NCBI RefSeq assembly: GCF_900199545.1
Contig: NZ_LT962671.1
Coordinates: forward strand, 657,961 to 721,960
Length of the DNA: 64,000 nucleotides
Direction of reading: 5' to 3'
Source: Raoultibacter massiliensis
Lineage (GTDB): Bacteria > Actinomycetota > Coriobacteriia > Coriobacteriales > Eggerthellaceae
Below, piece after piece: positions 23,808 through 32,470 of the stretch (positions are counted from its first letter, which is position 1; each line of letters starts with the position of its first letter). The position numbers and the translations under genes are program-made. The notes under the pieces were generated by a model that was not told where the DNA came from, ran no database searches, and saw nothing but the letters and a program-made list of their open reading frames with translations.

Positions 23808-26120
23808 ATGGATGAAGGACGAGTAAGCCAAGAGCAGCTCGGCGCTCAGGCGCAGGGGGAAGCGAAGCCGGCCGTGAAGACGCAAGACGACCCGACCGGG
23901 CGCAAATGGACGTGGGAGGAAGACGGCTATACCGTCATTCGCTCCAACGCGCGGTCGGGCCCGGGATGTCATGATAACTGCGGTGTGCTCATGTACGTGA
24001 AAGACGGGGTGCTCGAGAAGATCGAGGGAGACCCCGAGAATCCGTACAATCAGGGCAGACTCTGCCCGCGGTGTCTTGCATTCAAGGAGATGCTGTATCA
24101 CAAAGATCGCCTCAAGTATCCGATGAAACGCGCTCGCGAGGATCGCGGAAAGAACACGTTCGAGCGTATCAGCTGGGATGAAGCTTACGATACCATCGAA
24201 CGGGAAATGAAGAGGATCATCGAAGAGTACGGCGCGCATGCCATATGGGTCACGCAGGGCACCGGACGGGACATCAACGGGTACGGCCCCCTTATGGCGC
24301 AGTACTTCGGCACGCCGAACTACGGCACCGGTTTCCTTTCGGGTCAGGCATGCTACGCTCCCCGCATTTTCTCGACGGCTCTGAAGGCGGGCGGCCTGTT
24401 CGTATGCGATTACTCGCAGTTCTTCCCCGATCGCTACGATGATCCTCGATGGGAGGCTCCCGAGTACATCTTGATATGGGGCAACAACCCCACGGTGGCG
24501 AACTCCGACGGCACGCTCGGGCATTGGGTCGTCGAGAGCATGAAGCGCGGCAGCAAGCTCATCGTCATGGATCCGACGCTTACGTGGGTGGCTGGCAAGG
24601 CGGATGTGTTCTTGCAGGTGCGCCCCGGCACCGATGCGGCGCTTGCGCTTGCGCTCTGCAACCAGATCATCGAGGACGGCCTTGAGGACAAGGAGTTCAT
24701 CGACCTGTGGTGCTACGGCTTCGACGAGTTCAAGGAGCACGTGAAGGAATACACGGCGAGCAGGGCCGCAGAAATATGCGGCGTTGACGAGGAGCTCATC
24801 GTCGAGGCGGCCCGCAAGATCGGCAATGCGAAGTCGGCGTGCCTCCAGTGGGGCGTCGCCATGGACCATACCTCCGAGGGCTTCATCACGGGTATGGCCT
24901 GCTTTGACCTCATGGCGCTTACCGGCAACTTCGAAAAGCCCGGCACGATGGTCGCTGCGCGTCCGGCTTACAACATGAGCGTCACGTGGATGCCCAACGA
25001 GAAGGTATGGAGGGAATGCTCCGCTCCGGTCGAGCATCCCGAGCTGTGCATGAACACCAAATACCCGGCTTTGAAAGCCATGGCGTCGACGAGTCCGGAT
25101 ATGCTGCTCGAGGCCATGGAGACAGGCGAGCCCTATCCCATCAAGGCTATGTTCATGATGCAGAACAATGCGATCACCTGCATGGGGGCGCAGCCGCAGC
25201 GCATTTTGCCAGCGCTTCAGAAGACCGAGTTCAACGTATGCGTCGATCTGTTCCTGACGCCGACGATTCTTGCGTGCGCCGACATCGTGCTGCCCGCGGC
25301 CTGCTTCGCCGAGCGCATCGGCATCACGGGGCACCAGCCCTACGCTCTCGGCTCGATCGCCCAAGCCGTCGAGCCTCTCGGAGAATGCCGTTCCGATCAG
25401 CGCATCATCTACGAGATGGGCAGCCGCTTCATCACCGATGAATACAAACACTGGGATGATGAAAAGGGATTCTACGATTACCTGCTCCGCAAGACGGGCT
25501 TCGACTACGAGTCGCTGAAGGAGCGCGTGTGGGCCTATCCCGAATTCGAATACAACAAGCATGAGAAAGGCTTGCTGCGCCGCAAGGGAGAACTCGGATT
25601 CGCCACTTCGACGGGCCGTTACAATTTCTACTGCCCCGAGATGCTTCATTTCGGGCTGTCTCCGCTCGCGACGTACGAGGAGCCGCCTGAGAGTCCCGTA
25701 TCCCGTCCCGATCTGGCTGAAAAGTACCCGCTTGTGCTGACGACCGGAGCGCGAATCTGGGGATTCTTCCATTCGGAGCATCGCCAAAGTCCTTCCATGC
25801 GCAAGATCCATCCCGATCCGACCGTTCTCATCCATCCCGAAACAGCGGCGAAATACGGTATCGCCGATGGCGATTGGGTCAAACTCGAGAACAATTTCGG
25901 TTCCTGCAAGCAGAAGGCGAAACTCACCGTTCGCATTCGCAAGGATACGGTGTCGGCCGATCACGCGTGGTGGTTCCCGGAGCGCGATCCCGAAGACGGC
26001 ACGCTGTTCGGGGTCATGGAATCGAACATCAACAAGCTCGTCCCCATGCGCCCTGGCAAAGTCGGACTGGGGGCATCCTATAAGTCGCAGCTGTGCAGCA
26101 TAGCCAAGATCGAGGAGTGA
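23808..26120 (+). CDS. Molybdopterin oxidoreductase, DMSO-reductase family catalytic subunit
   Basis: A 770-residue bis-MGD enzyme. Near the N-terminus Cys54-x3-Cys58-x27-Cys86 and Cys89 (CHDNCG, LCPRC) could bind a 4Fe-4S cluster; the first cysteine of the classical C-x2-C-x3-C motif is replaced by Gly51. Cys182 in SGQACYAPR is at the expected position of the metal ligand. No Tat signal is present, so it should act in the cytoplasm. A small ferredoxin-like subunit follows after five bases and a LysR regulator after that. In Eggerthella and Gordonibacter, enzymes of this superfamily dehydroxylate catechols, and pyrogallol transhydroxylase belongs nearby; this enzyme could act on such an aromatic, but the substrate is not shown. 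TATAAT at 23761-23766 may be the -10. Confidence 0.88.
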   Translation: MDEGRVSQEQLGAQAQGEAKPAVKTQDDPTGRKWTWEEDGYTVIRSNARSGPGCHDNCGVLMYVKDGVLEKIEGDPENPYNQGRLCPRCLAFKEMLYHKDRLKYPMKRAREDRGKNTFERISWDEAYDTIEREMKRIIEEYGAHAIWVTQGTGRDINGYGPLMAQYFGTPNYGTGFLSGQACYAPRIFSTALKAGGLFVCDYSQFFPDRYDDPRWEAPEYILIWGNNPTVANSDGTLGHWVVESMKRGSKLIVMDPTLTWVAGKADVFLQVRPGTDAALALALCNQIIEDGLEDKEFIDLWCYGFDEFKEHVKEYTASRAAEICGVDEELIVEAARKIGNAKSACLQWGVAMDHTSEGFITGMACFDLMALTGNFEKPGTMVAARPAYNMSVTWMPNEKVWRECSAPVEHPELCMNTKYPALKAMASTSPDMLLEAMETGEPYPIKAMFMMQNNAITCMGAQPQRILPALQKTEFNVCVDLFLTPTILACADIVLPAACFAERIGITGHQPYALGSIAQAVEPLGECRSDQRIIYEMGSRFITDEYKHWDDEKGFYDYLLRKTGFDYESLKERVWAYPEFEYNKHEKGLLRRKGELGFATSTGRYNFYCPEMLHFGLSPLATYEEPPESPVSRPDLAEKYPLVLTTGARIWGFFHSEHRQSPSMRKIHPDPTVLIHPETAAKYGIADGDWVKLENNFGSCKQKAKLTVRIRKDTVSADHAWWFPERDPEDGTLFGVMESNINKLVPMRPGKVGLGASYKSQLCSIAKIEE

Positions 26121-26125
26121 ATGAC

Positions 26126-26449
26126 ATGAAACAAGTGCTTGTAGTCGATTACGATTTCTGCTCGGGCTGCCATTCCTGCGAAATCGCTTGCCAGCAGGAG
26201 CATGGCTTCGATCCCGACCAGTATGGAATCCAGGTTACGCAGATCGGACCCGATCAGTTGACCGAAAGGAAATGGCAGTACGATTTCCTGCCCATCCCGA
26301 CGGATCGATGCGATCGGTGCGCGAGCCGCCAAGCGGCGGGGAAGCTTCCAAGCTGCGTGCAGCACTGCCAAGCCGGATGCATCTACGTTGGCACGCTTGA
26401 AGAGCTTTCCGAGAAGCTGGCCAAGAAGAAAGTGGCGCTGTTCGCGTAA
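26126..26449 (+). CDS. Small two-cluster 4Fe-4S ferredoxin subunit
   Basis: A 107-residue electron-transfer partner of the molybdoenzyme. The first cluster motif is C-x2-C-x2-C-x3-C in FCSGCHSCEIACQQEH; the second half has DRCDRC and, after an insert, SCVQHCQAGC, sufficient for a second 4Fe-4S cluster. It is shorter than usual DmsB/PsrB subunits with four clusters. ATG 26126 is preferred because GAGGAG of the preceding gene end lies just upstream; an in-frame ATG at 26093 lies inside that gene. No membrane subunit is encoded beside it, so electrons must come from a soluble donor. Confidence 0.85.
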   Translation: MKQVLVVDYDFCSGCHSCEIACQQEHGFDPDQYGIQVTQIGPDQLTERKWQYDFLPIPTDRCDRCASRQAAGKLPSCVQHCQAGCIYVGTLEELSEKLAKKKVALFA

Positions 26450-26491
26450 GCCGCGGATGCGCGCGCGAAAACAGGGTTTCGGGCTCGTTTG

Positions 26492-26523
26492 CGGGGCGGG
26501 GGTGTTCCTCCGCCCCGTTTTCG
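26492..26523 (+). terminator. Terminator after the molybdoenzyme operon
   Basis: CGGGGCGGG(G) and CCGCCCCG form the stem, followed by TTTTCG. It separates the operon from the LysR gene. Confidence 0.75.
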
Positions 26524-26528
26524 TGCGG

Positions 26529-26534
26529 TACAAT
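26529..26534 (+). promoter_or_regulatory. -10 element of the LysR gene
   Basis: TACAAT, 33 bases before the ATG at 26568, just past the terminator. Confidence 0.45.
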
Positions 26535-26567
26535 ACGGGCATCACTCGAAACCGTATTGGGGGCTCT

Positions 26568-27512
26568 ATGCGCATCGACACGCTCTATGAATTCTTGCTG
26601 CTGACATCGAATCTCAGCTTCACCGAAACGGCAAAGAGCTTCTTCATTTCGCAGTCGGTCCTGAGCAACCACATCTCGGGGCTTGAAAAGGAGCTCGGCA
26701 TTCGGCTGTTCGTGCGCGATCGCCATTCGGTCAGGCTGACCGAAGCCGGAACGCTGTTTCTCGAAGACGCCCAGAAGATCGTCGTCGATTACGAGCATGC
26801 GCTCGGCCGTATATCCCAGTATCGCGACGGCGTTTCATCGGTTATCCGAATCGGTTTCCTGCTCGGTTCGTACGGTTCGTTTCTGCCGCTCGTGTGCAGG
26901 CGTTACAGCGAGCAGCATCCCGAGGTCGGCTTCCATTTCAAGACGATGGAGATAGGCGATATCCAGGCAAAGCTCAGCGAAAACCGCATCGACATGGGAT
27001 TTACGCTGTTCACCAAAGATATTCGGGGAGGGAAATACGCATACCACTGCCTGTATAAAGATCGCTACAAGCTTGCGGTTCCCAAGACGCATCGCCTTGC
27101 GAAGCGCGAGAGCGTGAGTTTGGCGGATCTTGAGGGCGAAACGGTTCTGTCGCCCCGGTTCAGCCGCACGCGCAACACCCTTTCGCAGGTGGGGGTGAGA
27201 CTTCGCAACGCCGGCATCGAGGTGCGCACCGACGATCAGATCGTGGATTCAGGCGCCCTTATGGCAACGCTTGTGGCAACGGACCATGTGGCGATGGCCC
27301 TCGACCACCACAAGGTGTACGGCAGCGGCAACGTTGTGTTCATTCCCATCGACGAAGAGGGCATGGATCTGTGCTGCGGGCCGATCTGGAAGAAATCGAA
27401 GGAGACCGACGTGCTGCTTTCGTTTCTCGACTTTCTCGTAAAAGAAACCAAGGGCTTCACGAAGGATGATTTCCTGTCCCGCGAGGGCGCCGAGGATCTG
27501 CCGCCGCTCTGA
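26568..27512 (+). CDS. LysR-family transcriptional regulator
   Basis: The N-terminal 60 residues are a LysR winged HTH (SFTETAKSFFISQSVLSNHI, then LEKELGIRLFVRDRHSVRLT), followed by a two-lobed ligand-binding domain to residue 314. GGGGGC lies before the ATG. It has its own promoter and is convergent with nothing, lying downstream of the molybdoenzyme and its ferredoxin. LysR proteins often act on the neighbouring operon, so it is a candidate sensor of that enzyme's substrate; this is inference. Confidence 0.9.
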   Translation: MRIDTLYEFLLLTSNLSFTETAKSFFISQSVLSNHISGLEKELGIRLFVRDRHSVRLTEAGTLFLEDAQKIVVDYEHALGRISQYRDGVSSVIRIGFLLGSYGSFLPLVCRRYSEQHPEVGFHFKTMEIGDIQAKLSENRIDMGFTLFTKDIRGGKYAYHCLYKDRYKLAVPKTHRLAKRESVSLADLEGETVLSPRFSRTRNTLSQVGVRLRNAGIEVRTDDQIVDSGALMATLVATDHVAMALDHHKVYGSGNVVFIPIDEEGMDLCCGPIWKKSKETDVLLSFLDFLVKETKGFTKDDFLSREGAEDLPPL

Positions 27513-27628
27513 TTGCGCCCGAGCGCGGTCTTGCCTGCTGGCATCTGCGGTCGACTATGGCGTTCGTGCGCATATTTCATGGATGCCGAGCTCCTGTGAT
27601 AGCATGACTGGGATATGCGGAATGGTCA

Positions 27629-27634
27629 TATAAT
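27629..27634 (+). promoter_or_regulatory. -10 element of the cell-wall glucosaminidase gene
   Basis: TATAAT in the AT-rich stretch 65 bases before the start at 27700. Confidence 0.45.
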
Positions 27635-27699
27635 AGAATATGTTCCGATATAACGATCCTGATAAATGCAGCCAAAACGAATAGGGGGTCTAACGGTCC

Positions 27700-29817
27700 A
27701 TGATGAAATTCCAATCGAAATCCCGATCGGCGCTCAGCGCTTTCGTCGCGCTGTCTTTGGCGCTTGCCCTGATGCCGATCGCAGGCGCCAAGGCGTACGG
27801 CGAAGAGGGCGATGAGCTTTCGGGGCAGACTGCGGGTTCGGAAGAGGTCCGATCCCAGGAGTCGAACGAGCAGCAGGGCGATGCATCCGATCCGGAAACC
27901 GTCGATACCGCACGTGGAACCGACGGCGAAACCGAAGGCATCCAGGAAGGCGATTCGCAAAAGGGCGCTCCTCAAAAAGAGGAGGGCACGGTTGTGATCC
28001 TGCCATCCGAGGAAGATATGGAGAAATCCATGATCGGCCTCGATGAGCTTGCCGATTCCGACTCGGGCATATCGACGTTTTCGCTTGATGCCGAAACGCG
28101 GGCGGCAAGCGGCGTCGCCATTGAATCGTACAGCGGCGCCGACCGCGTCGAAACATCGGTCCTGACGGCCAAAGCGGCGTTTCCCACGTCCGATTATGCG
28201 ATAATAGCGGGCAGCGACTCATGGCCCGACGCGCTCGCCGCATCGGGTTTGGCAGGCCTTTACCAGTGCCCTATCATGCTGACGCAGACGGGAAGCCTCG
28301 ACAGCCGCGTGAAGCAGGCCCTCAAGGATATGGGGGTCAAGCACGTTTTCATTCTTGGCGACAAATGGAGTATCTCGGATAATGCGGCAAACGAGGTCAA
28401 ATCGACCATCGGCGAACAACCTGTGAGATTGCAGGGTGCGGATCGCTACGGAACGCAGATGGCCATCTACGAGTACGGCCTGAATAACAGCGATGGCAAG
28501 ACGTGGAAAAGCGATCTTGCAATCGTTGCAAACGGGGGAGACACCCACTTCGCCGACGCCCTTTCGGCATCTTCCGGTGCTTACGCGAAGGGGGCGCCGG
28601 TGTTTCTCGTGCAAGATTCGGGCGAATTCACCAGCGCGCAGGAATCGGCTTTGAAAGCAGGAGCATCGAAGGGGCTGTTCCGTACGACCATGGTCGCAGG
28701 CGATACCTATTCGGTGTCGAAAGGCTCCGAGACGTATCTTAACAGCATCGGCGTTTCGAGCGTTGTGCGAAAGGGCGGTTCCGATCGCTACGAAACAAGC
28801 GCTCTGATCGCCGAGTGGATGGTGAACACGCAGGGTCTTTCGTGGGACAACGCTGCGTTCGCAACAGGAGATCTTGCCTACGACGCCCTCGGCGGCGGCG
28901 CGGCGCAGGGCAAGGCGAACTCGGTGGTGCTGCTGGTGGGCGGCAACAGGGCGGCGGCTGACATGCTGATCAAGAACAAGGGCTCGGTGAACACCTCGAT
29001 CAGATTCTACGGTGGATTGCCGTCAATTTCGGCAAGCATGCGCTCCTACATCACTGCGGGGCTTGGAATCACAACGACTACGGCGGTTCCCTACAACATC
29101 ACGCTCGATGCGATGATCAACTACGAGTCGAAGTTCTACGGTTCGTCGGTGTCGAAAGACACGCTTCGCAAGTATCTCGACCCCTCGAACGTGAAGGCGG
29201 GCGATGCGGCCTATTATCAGTATGCCGATATCGGGCAGGGCTATACCGGCCTGTTCACGGCAGAGCAGCTTGATGCGTATATTGCGAAAATGGCCTCTGC
29301 GTACTGGGAAGGGCAGACTGGCTACACGAGCAAGCTTCGCGGCATGGGGCAGGCTGTCATCGACGCTGCAAAAGCGTACAACATCAACGAGGTGTACCTG
29401 TTGAGCCATGCCGGCATCGAGAGTGCATGGGGTTGCTCGAACCTTGCCCAGGGAAAGATATCCGGGTATTCGGGTTACTACAACTTCTTCGGGATTGCGG
29501 CTTACGATTCCAATCCGGGAAACGGTGCCGCCTACGCTAAGAATCATGGGTGGGACACGCCTGAGAAGGCCCTCATGGGAGCCGCGCAGTTCCTTAGCAA
29601 GGGCTACATCCACGATACCTCGTTTGCCCAGAACACCCTCTACAACATGAAATGGGATCTGTTCAACGCGATCAACTATCCGAATTCCCACTACGAGTAC
29701 GCGACCGACGTCCAGTGGGCTCAAAACATTGCGATTACGATGAACGCGCTGTACAAGGCCCATGGGATCAGCCAATCCAATTCGGGGCTTTCGTTCCTTG
29801 TGCCTCAGTACAAATAG
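27700..29817 (+). CDS. Secreted glucosaminidase with cell-wall-binding type 2 repeats
   Basis: A signal peptide is clear (basic start, hydrophobic ALSAFVALSLALALMPIAGA, cleavage near residue 32). An acidic, Glu/Gln/Gly-rich linker runs to about residue 145. Three CWB2 repeats follow from about 145 to 460, each opening with a D-R-x-x-T/S pattern (GADRVETS, GADRYGTQ, GSDRYETS). The C-terminal 240 residues are a glucosaminidase domain with SHAGIESAWG and YNFFGI, like bacterial GH73-type autolysins. CWB2 repeats bind secondary cell-wall polymers non-covalently. It probably remodels peptidoglycan at the surface. Confidence 0.9.
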   Translation: MMKFQSKSRSALSAFVALSLALALMPIAGAKAYGEEGDELSGQTAGSEEVRSQESNEQQGDASDPETVDTARGTDGETEGIQEGDSQKGAPQKEEGTVVILPSEEDMEKSMIGLDELADSDSGISTFSLDAETRAASGVAIESYSGADRVETSVLTAKAAFPTSDYAIIAGSDSWPDALAASGLAGLYQCPIMLTQTGSLDSRVKQALKDMGVKHVFILGDKWSISDNAANEVKSTIGEQPVRLQGADRYGTQMAIYEYGLNNSDGKTWKSDLAIVANGGDTHFADALSASSGAYAKGAPVFLVQDSGEFTSAQESALKAGASKGLFRTTMVAGDTYSVSKGSETYLNSIGVSSVVRKGGSDRYETSALIAEWMVNTQGLSWDNAAFATGDLAYDALGGGAAQGKANSVVLLVGGNRAAADMLIKNKGSVNTSIRFYGGLPSISASMRSYITAGLGITTTTAVPYNITLDAMINYESKFYGSSVSKDTLRKYLDPSNVKAGDAAYYQYADIGQGYTGLFTAEQLDAYIAKMASAYWEGQTGYTSKLRGMGQAVIDAAKAYNINEVYLLSHAGIESAWGCSNLAQGKISGYSGYYNFFGIAAYDSNPGNGAAYAKNHGWDTPEKALMGAAQFLSKGYIHDTSFAQNTLYNMKWDLFNAINYPNSHYEYATDVQWAQNIAITMNALYKAHGISQSNSGLSFLVPQYK

Positions 29818-29847
29818 CATTTCACGATAAAGCGAAGCGGGAAAAGC

Positions 29848-29882
29848 AAAGTCCGGAGGCAAGTGCTTCCGGACTTTTTGCT
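29848..29882 (+). terminator. Terminator of the glucosaminidase gene
   Basis: AAAGTCCGGA and TCCGGACTTT form the stem, ending in TTTTTGCTTG. Confidence 0.85.
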
Positions 29883-29940
29883 TGGCCGTCGCATTCGGGC
29901 GCGAGCGGCGGATGGACGCGCCGCCGTTTACGCGAGGCCG

Positions 29941-30366
29941 CTAGAGGGCCTTTTTCATCCAGATGTGCTCGACGTGCTCATCGAGTTCCACTTCGCCGTA
30001 CGAGGCGTAGCCATGCGCTTCGTAGAAAGAGGTTACGGAGCACTGGGCATGCAGGTGCATTTCTTGGGCGCCCGCTTCCCGAGCAAGACGCTCCGACTCT
30101 TCGAGAATCATGCTGCCGTAGCCGTGCTTGCGTTGGCTCTGAAGTACGGCGAGCCGTCCGAAGGTATAGCGGGCGGGATGGTCGGGATCGGGGAACGTGC
30201 GGGCGCACCCGATAAGCTCGTCATCTGCGTATGCGGTAACGTGGATCGTTGAAGCCTCGTCGTCGAGATCCTCGAACTCGTTTTCAAATCCCTGCTCATC
30301 CATGAAGACCGCAGTTCGTATGGCGAACGCATCGGCTTTGTTTCCGTGTTCGAATCGTATGCTCAT
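29941..30366 (-). CDS. GNAT-family N-acetyltransferase, ElaA-like
   Basis: A 141-residue acyl-CoA-dependent transferase. The acetyl-CoA loop is visible in the Gln-rich motif (LQSQRKHGYGSMIL) and the C-terminal FYEAHGYASYGE matches the ElaA subgroup. AAAGGC precedes the ATG. The acceptor is unknown. It faces argS across a short intergenic stretch and the glucosaminidase gene on the other side. Confidence 0.85.
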   Translation of the reverse strand: MSIRFEHGNKADAFAIRTAVFMDEQGFENEFEDLDDEASTIHVTAYADDELIGCARTFPDPDHPARYTFGRLAVLQSQRKHGYGSMILEESERLAREAGAQEMHLHAQCSVTSFYEAHGYASYGEVELDEHVEHIWMKKAL

Positions 30367-30584
30367 GAAAAGCCTTTCGGTTGGTCGGGTGTTCAGTTTC
30401 CATGGTAGGGCAAGCCTTTCCGCTGCGCAAACGCATCGGCTGCTCGGGCGCGCAGGTTTTTCACGCCCTGCGCACGGGGCATACGTACTTTATATGACGA
30501 GATGAATATGGGACTTTCTCGATCGTAAAGATGGTAAAATCTATTGCAACTGTACGGTATCAGCTTACGATTGAAAGAAGCATC

Positions 30585-32312
30585 ATGCAAATTCGCGAAC
30601 AACTTGAACTCGTGGTGAACGATGCCCTGAAGGACGCCTTGGCGAAAGGGGCTCTTGAACTGGACGAAGCGCCTTCGGCGGCTTTGGAGCGCCCTCGCGA
30701 CGAATCCAACGGCGATTGGGCTTCTACGGTGGCGATGCGCTGCGCTAAGCAGGCGAAGAAGAACCCCCGCGAAATCGCCCAGATCATCGTCGACCATCTT
30801 CCCGAGAACGATCTGATCGAATCTGTCGAGATCGCAGGTCCCGGCTTCATCAACATCCGCCTTACCCCCGCTTCGTATCAAAGCGTGCTCTTCGATGTGC
30901 TCGTGCAAAAGGAGAACTACGGCAAAGGCGAGATCCCGGAGGGCATGCGCTACGTGAACCTCGAGTACGTTTCCGCCAACCCCACAGGGCCCATGCACGT
31001 GGGTCACGGCCGTTGGGCGGCGCTCGGCGATGCGACGGCCCGTGTTATGCGCCATGCGGGCTACGACGTGTACGAGGAGTTCTACATCAACGATGCCGGC
31101 GTGCAGATGGACCTGTTCGGCAAATCGGTCGCCTGCCGCTACCTTCAGCTTCTCGGCCAGGATATCCCCATGATCGAGAACGGCTACGGCGGAGGCTACA
31201 TCAAAGACATCGCCCAGGGCATTATCGATCGCGATGGTGACAAGTGGGTCGATGTCGACGAGGAAACCCGTACGGTTGAATTCCGCGAGATCGCATATGC
31301 CGAGATGTTGCAGCTTATGAAAGATACGCTTGCGGGTTTCGGCAACAAATTCGATTGCTGGTTCTCCGAGCGCAGCCTCTACGTCGACGGTCCCGACGGC
31401 ACGAGCCCGGTATCCCGTTCCATCAAGGCCATGGACGAGAAGGGCTACGTCTATGAGAAAGACGGTGCCACCTGGTTCCGTTCGACCGCGTTCGACGATG
31501 AGAAAGACCGCGTCATGATCAAGGAGAACGGCGAGTTCACCTACTTCATGAGCGATGTGGCCTATCACTACGATAAGCTTTCGCGCGGGTTCGACCACCT
31601 CATCAACATCTGGGGCGCCGACCATCACGGGTACGTGAAGCGCTGCGAAGCCATGCTCGCCGCATGGGGCCGCCCCGGCGCCCTCGAGGTCATGCTCGGC
31701 CAGCTTGTGAACCTGTACCGCGACGGCGAGGCCGTCCGCATGTCCAAGCGCACCGGCGAGATGATAACCTTTGCCGAACTCATCGACGAGGTCGGCGTCG
31801 ATGCGACTCGCTATCTGATGCTCTCGCGTTCGCAGGATCAGCCGATCGATTTCGATATCGAGGTTGCCAAGAAGAAGGATGCCTCCAATCCCGTCTACTA
31901 CGTGCAGTACGCCCATGCGCGCATCTGCTCGATCCTGCGCAAGGCCGCGCCTGCAGGGGATGCCGAGGCCGTCGTGGCCGGCACGAAGAGCATGGACGAG
32001 CTCATCGAGAAGCTTTTCGCCGACGAAGCGGATCTCTCCTTGCTGACCCATGAATCCGAGATTGCCCTTATGCGCAAGATGTCGGAGTTCGGCGAGCTTG
32101 TATCCGACGCCGCTCGCGATCGCGCCGCGTTCCGTCTGACGCACTACGCACAGGATCTTGCAGCTCTGTTCCATCAGTTCTATACGAACTGCCATGTGCT
32201 CGGCGAGGACAAGGAGCTCGAGAAGGCGCGTCTGAGCCTCGTCAACGGCACGCGCATCGTGCTTGCCAAGGCGCTCGATCTGCTGGGTGTATCGGCGCCT
32301 GCTCAGATGTAG
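30585..32312 (+). CDS. argS: Arginyl-tRNA synthetase
   Basis: Class I aminoacyl-tRNA synthetase of 575 residues. The N-terminal Arg-tRNA synthetase domain is followed by ANPTGPMHVGHGR (HIGH motif) at about residues 127-139 and RMSKRTGE (KMSK motif) near 390; the C-terminal anticodon-binding DALR domain closes the protein. ATG 30585 is preferred over 30531 because the conserved N-terminus MQIREQLE begins there. TAAAAT at 30535-30540 is a likely -10. Confidence 0.97.
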   Translation: MQIREQLELVVNDALKDALAKGALELDEAPSAALERPRDESNGDWASTVAMRCAKQAKKNPREIAQIIVDHLPENDLIESVEIAGPGFINIRLTPASYQSVLFDVLVQKENYGKGEIPEGMRYVNLEYVSANPTGPMHVGHGRWAALGDATARVMRHAGYDVYEEFYINDAGVQMDLFGKSVACRYLQLLGQDIPMIENGYGGGYIKDIAQGIIDRDGDKWVDVDEETRTVEFREIAYAEMLQLMKDTLAGFGNKFDCWFSERSLYVDGPDGTSPVSRSIKAMDEKGYVYEKDGATWFRSTAFDDEKDRVMIKENGEFTYFMSDVAYHYDKLSRGFDHLINIWGADHHGYVKRCEAMLAAWGRPGALEVMLGQLVNLYRDGEAVRMSKRTGEMITFAELIDEVGVDATRYLMLSRSQDQPIDFDIEVAKKKDASNPVYYVQYAHARICSILRKAAPAGDAEAVVAGTKSMDELIEKLFADEADLSLLTHESEIALMRKMSEFGELVSDAARDRAAFRLTHYAQDLAALFHQFYTNCHVLGEDKELEKARLSLVNGTRIVLAKALDLLGVSAPAQM

Positions 32313-32388
32313 CAGCTTATCGCCGGGCGATCGAGGCTCTGAAAGGAGTGCTTGCGTCTGCGCGTCGGCTTGAAGCCATTGCAACGAC

Positions 32389-32417
32389 AGGAGGCCCGTT
32401 TTGCGGGCCTCCTTTTT
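32389..32417 (+). terminator. Terminator of argS
   Basis: AGGAGGCCCG (32389-32398) pairs perfectly with CGGGCCTCCT (32404-32413) around a five-base loop, followed by TTTT. Confidence 0.92.
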
Positions 32418-32470
32418 AACGCGCGGCTGCCGGGTTTCGGCATCGCGCTTGCACGGGCCGTGCAAGCGCC

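Noticed and set aside
23766..25964. Minus-strand open frame of 732 codons opposite the molybdoenzyme
   Set aside because: Shadow of a clear plus-strand gene; composition is not protein-like.
30393..32465. Minus-strand open frame of 690 codons opposite argS
   Set aside because: argS is unmistakable on the plus strand, and the antisense product resembles only codon-bias noise.
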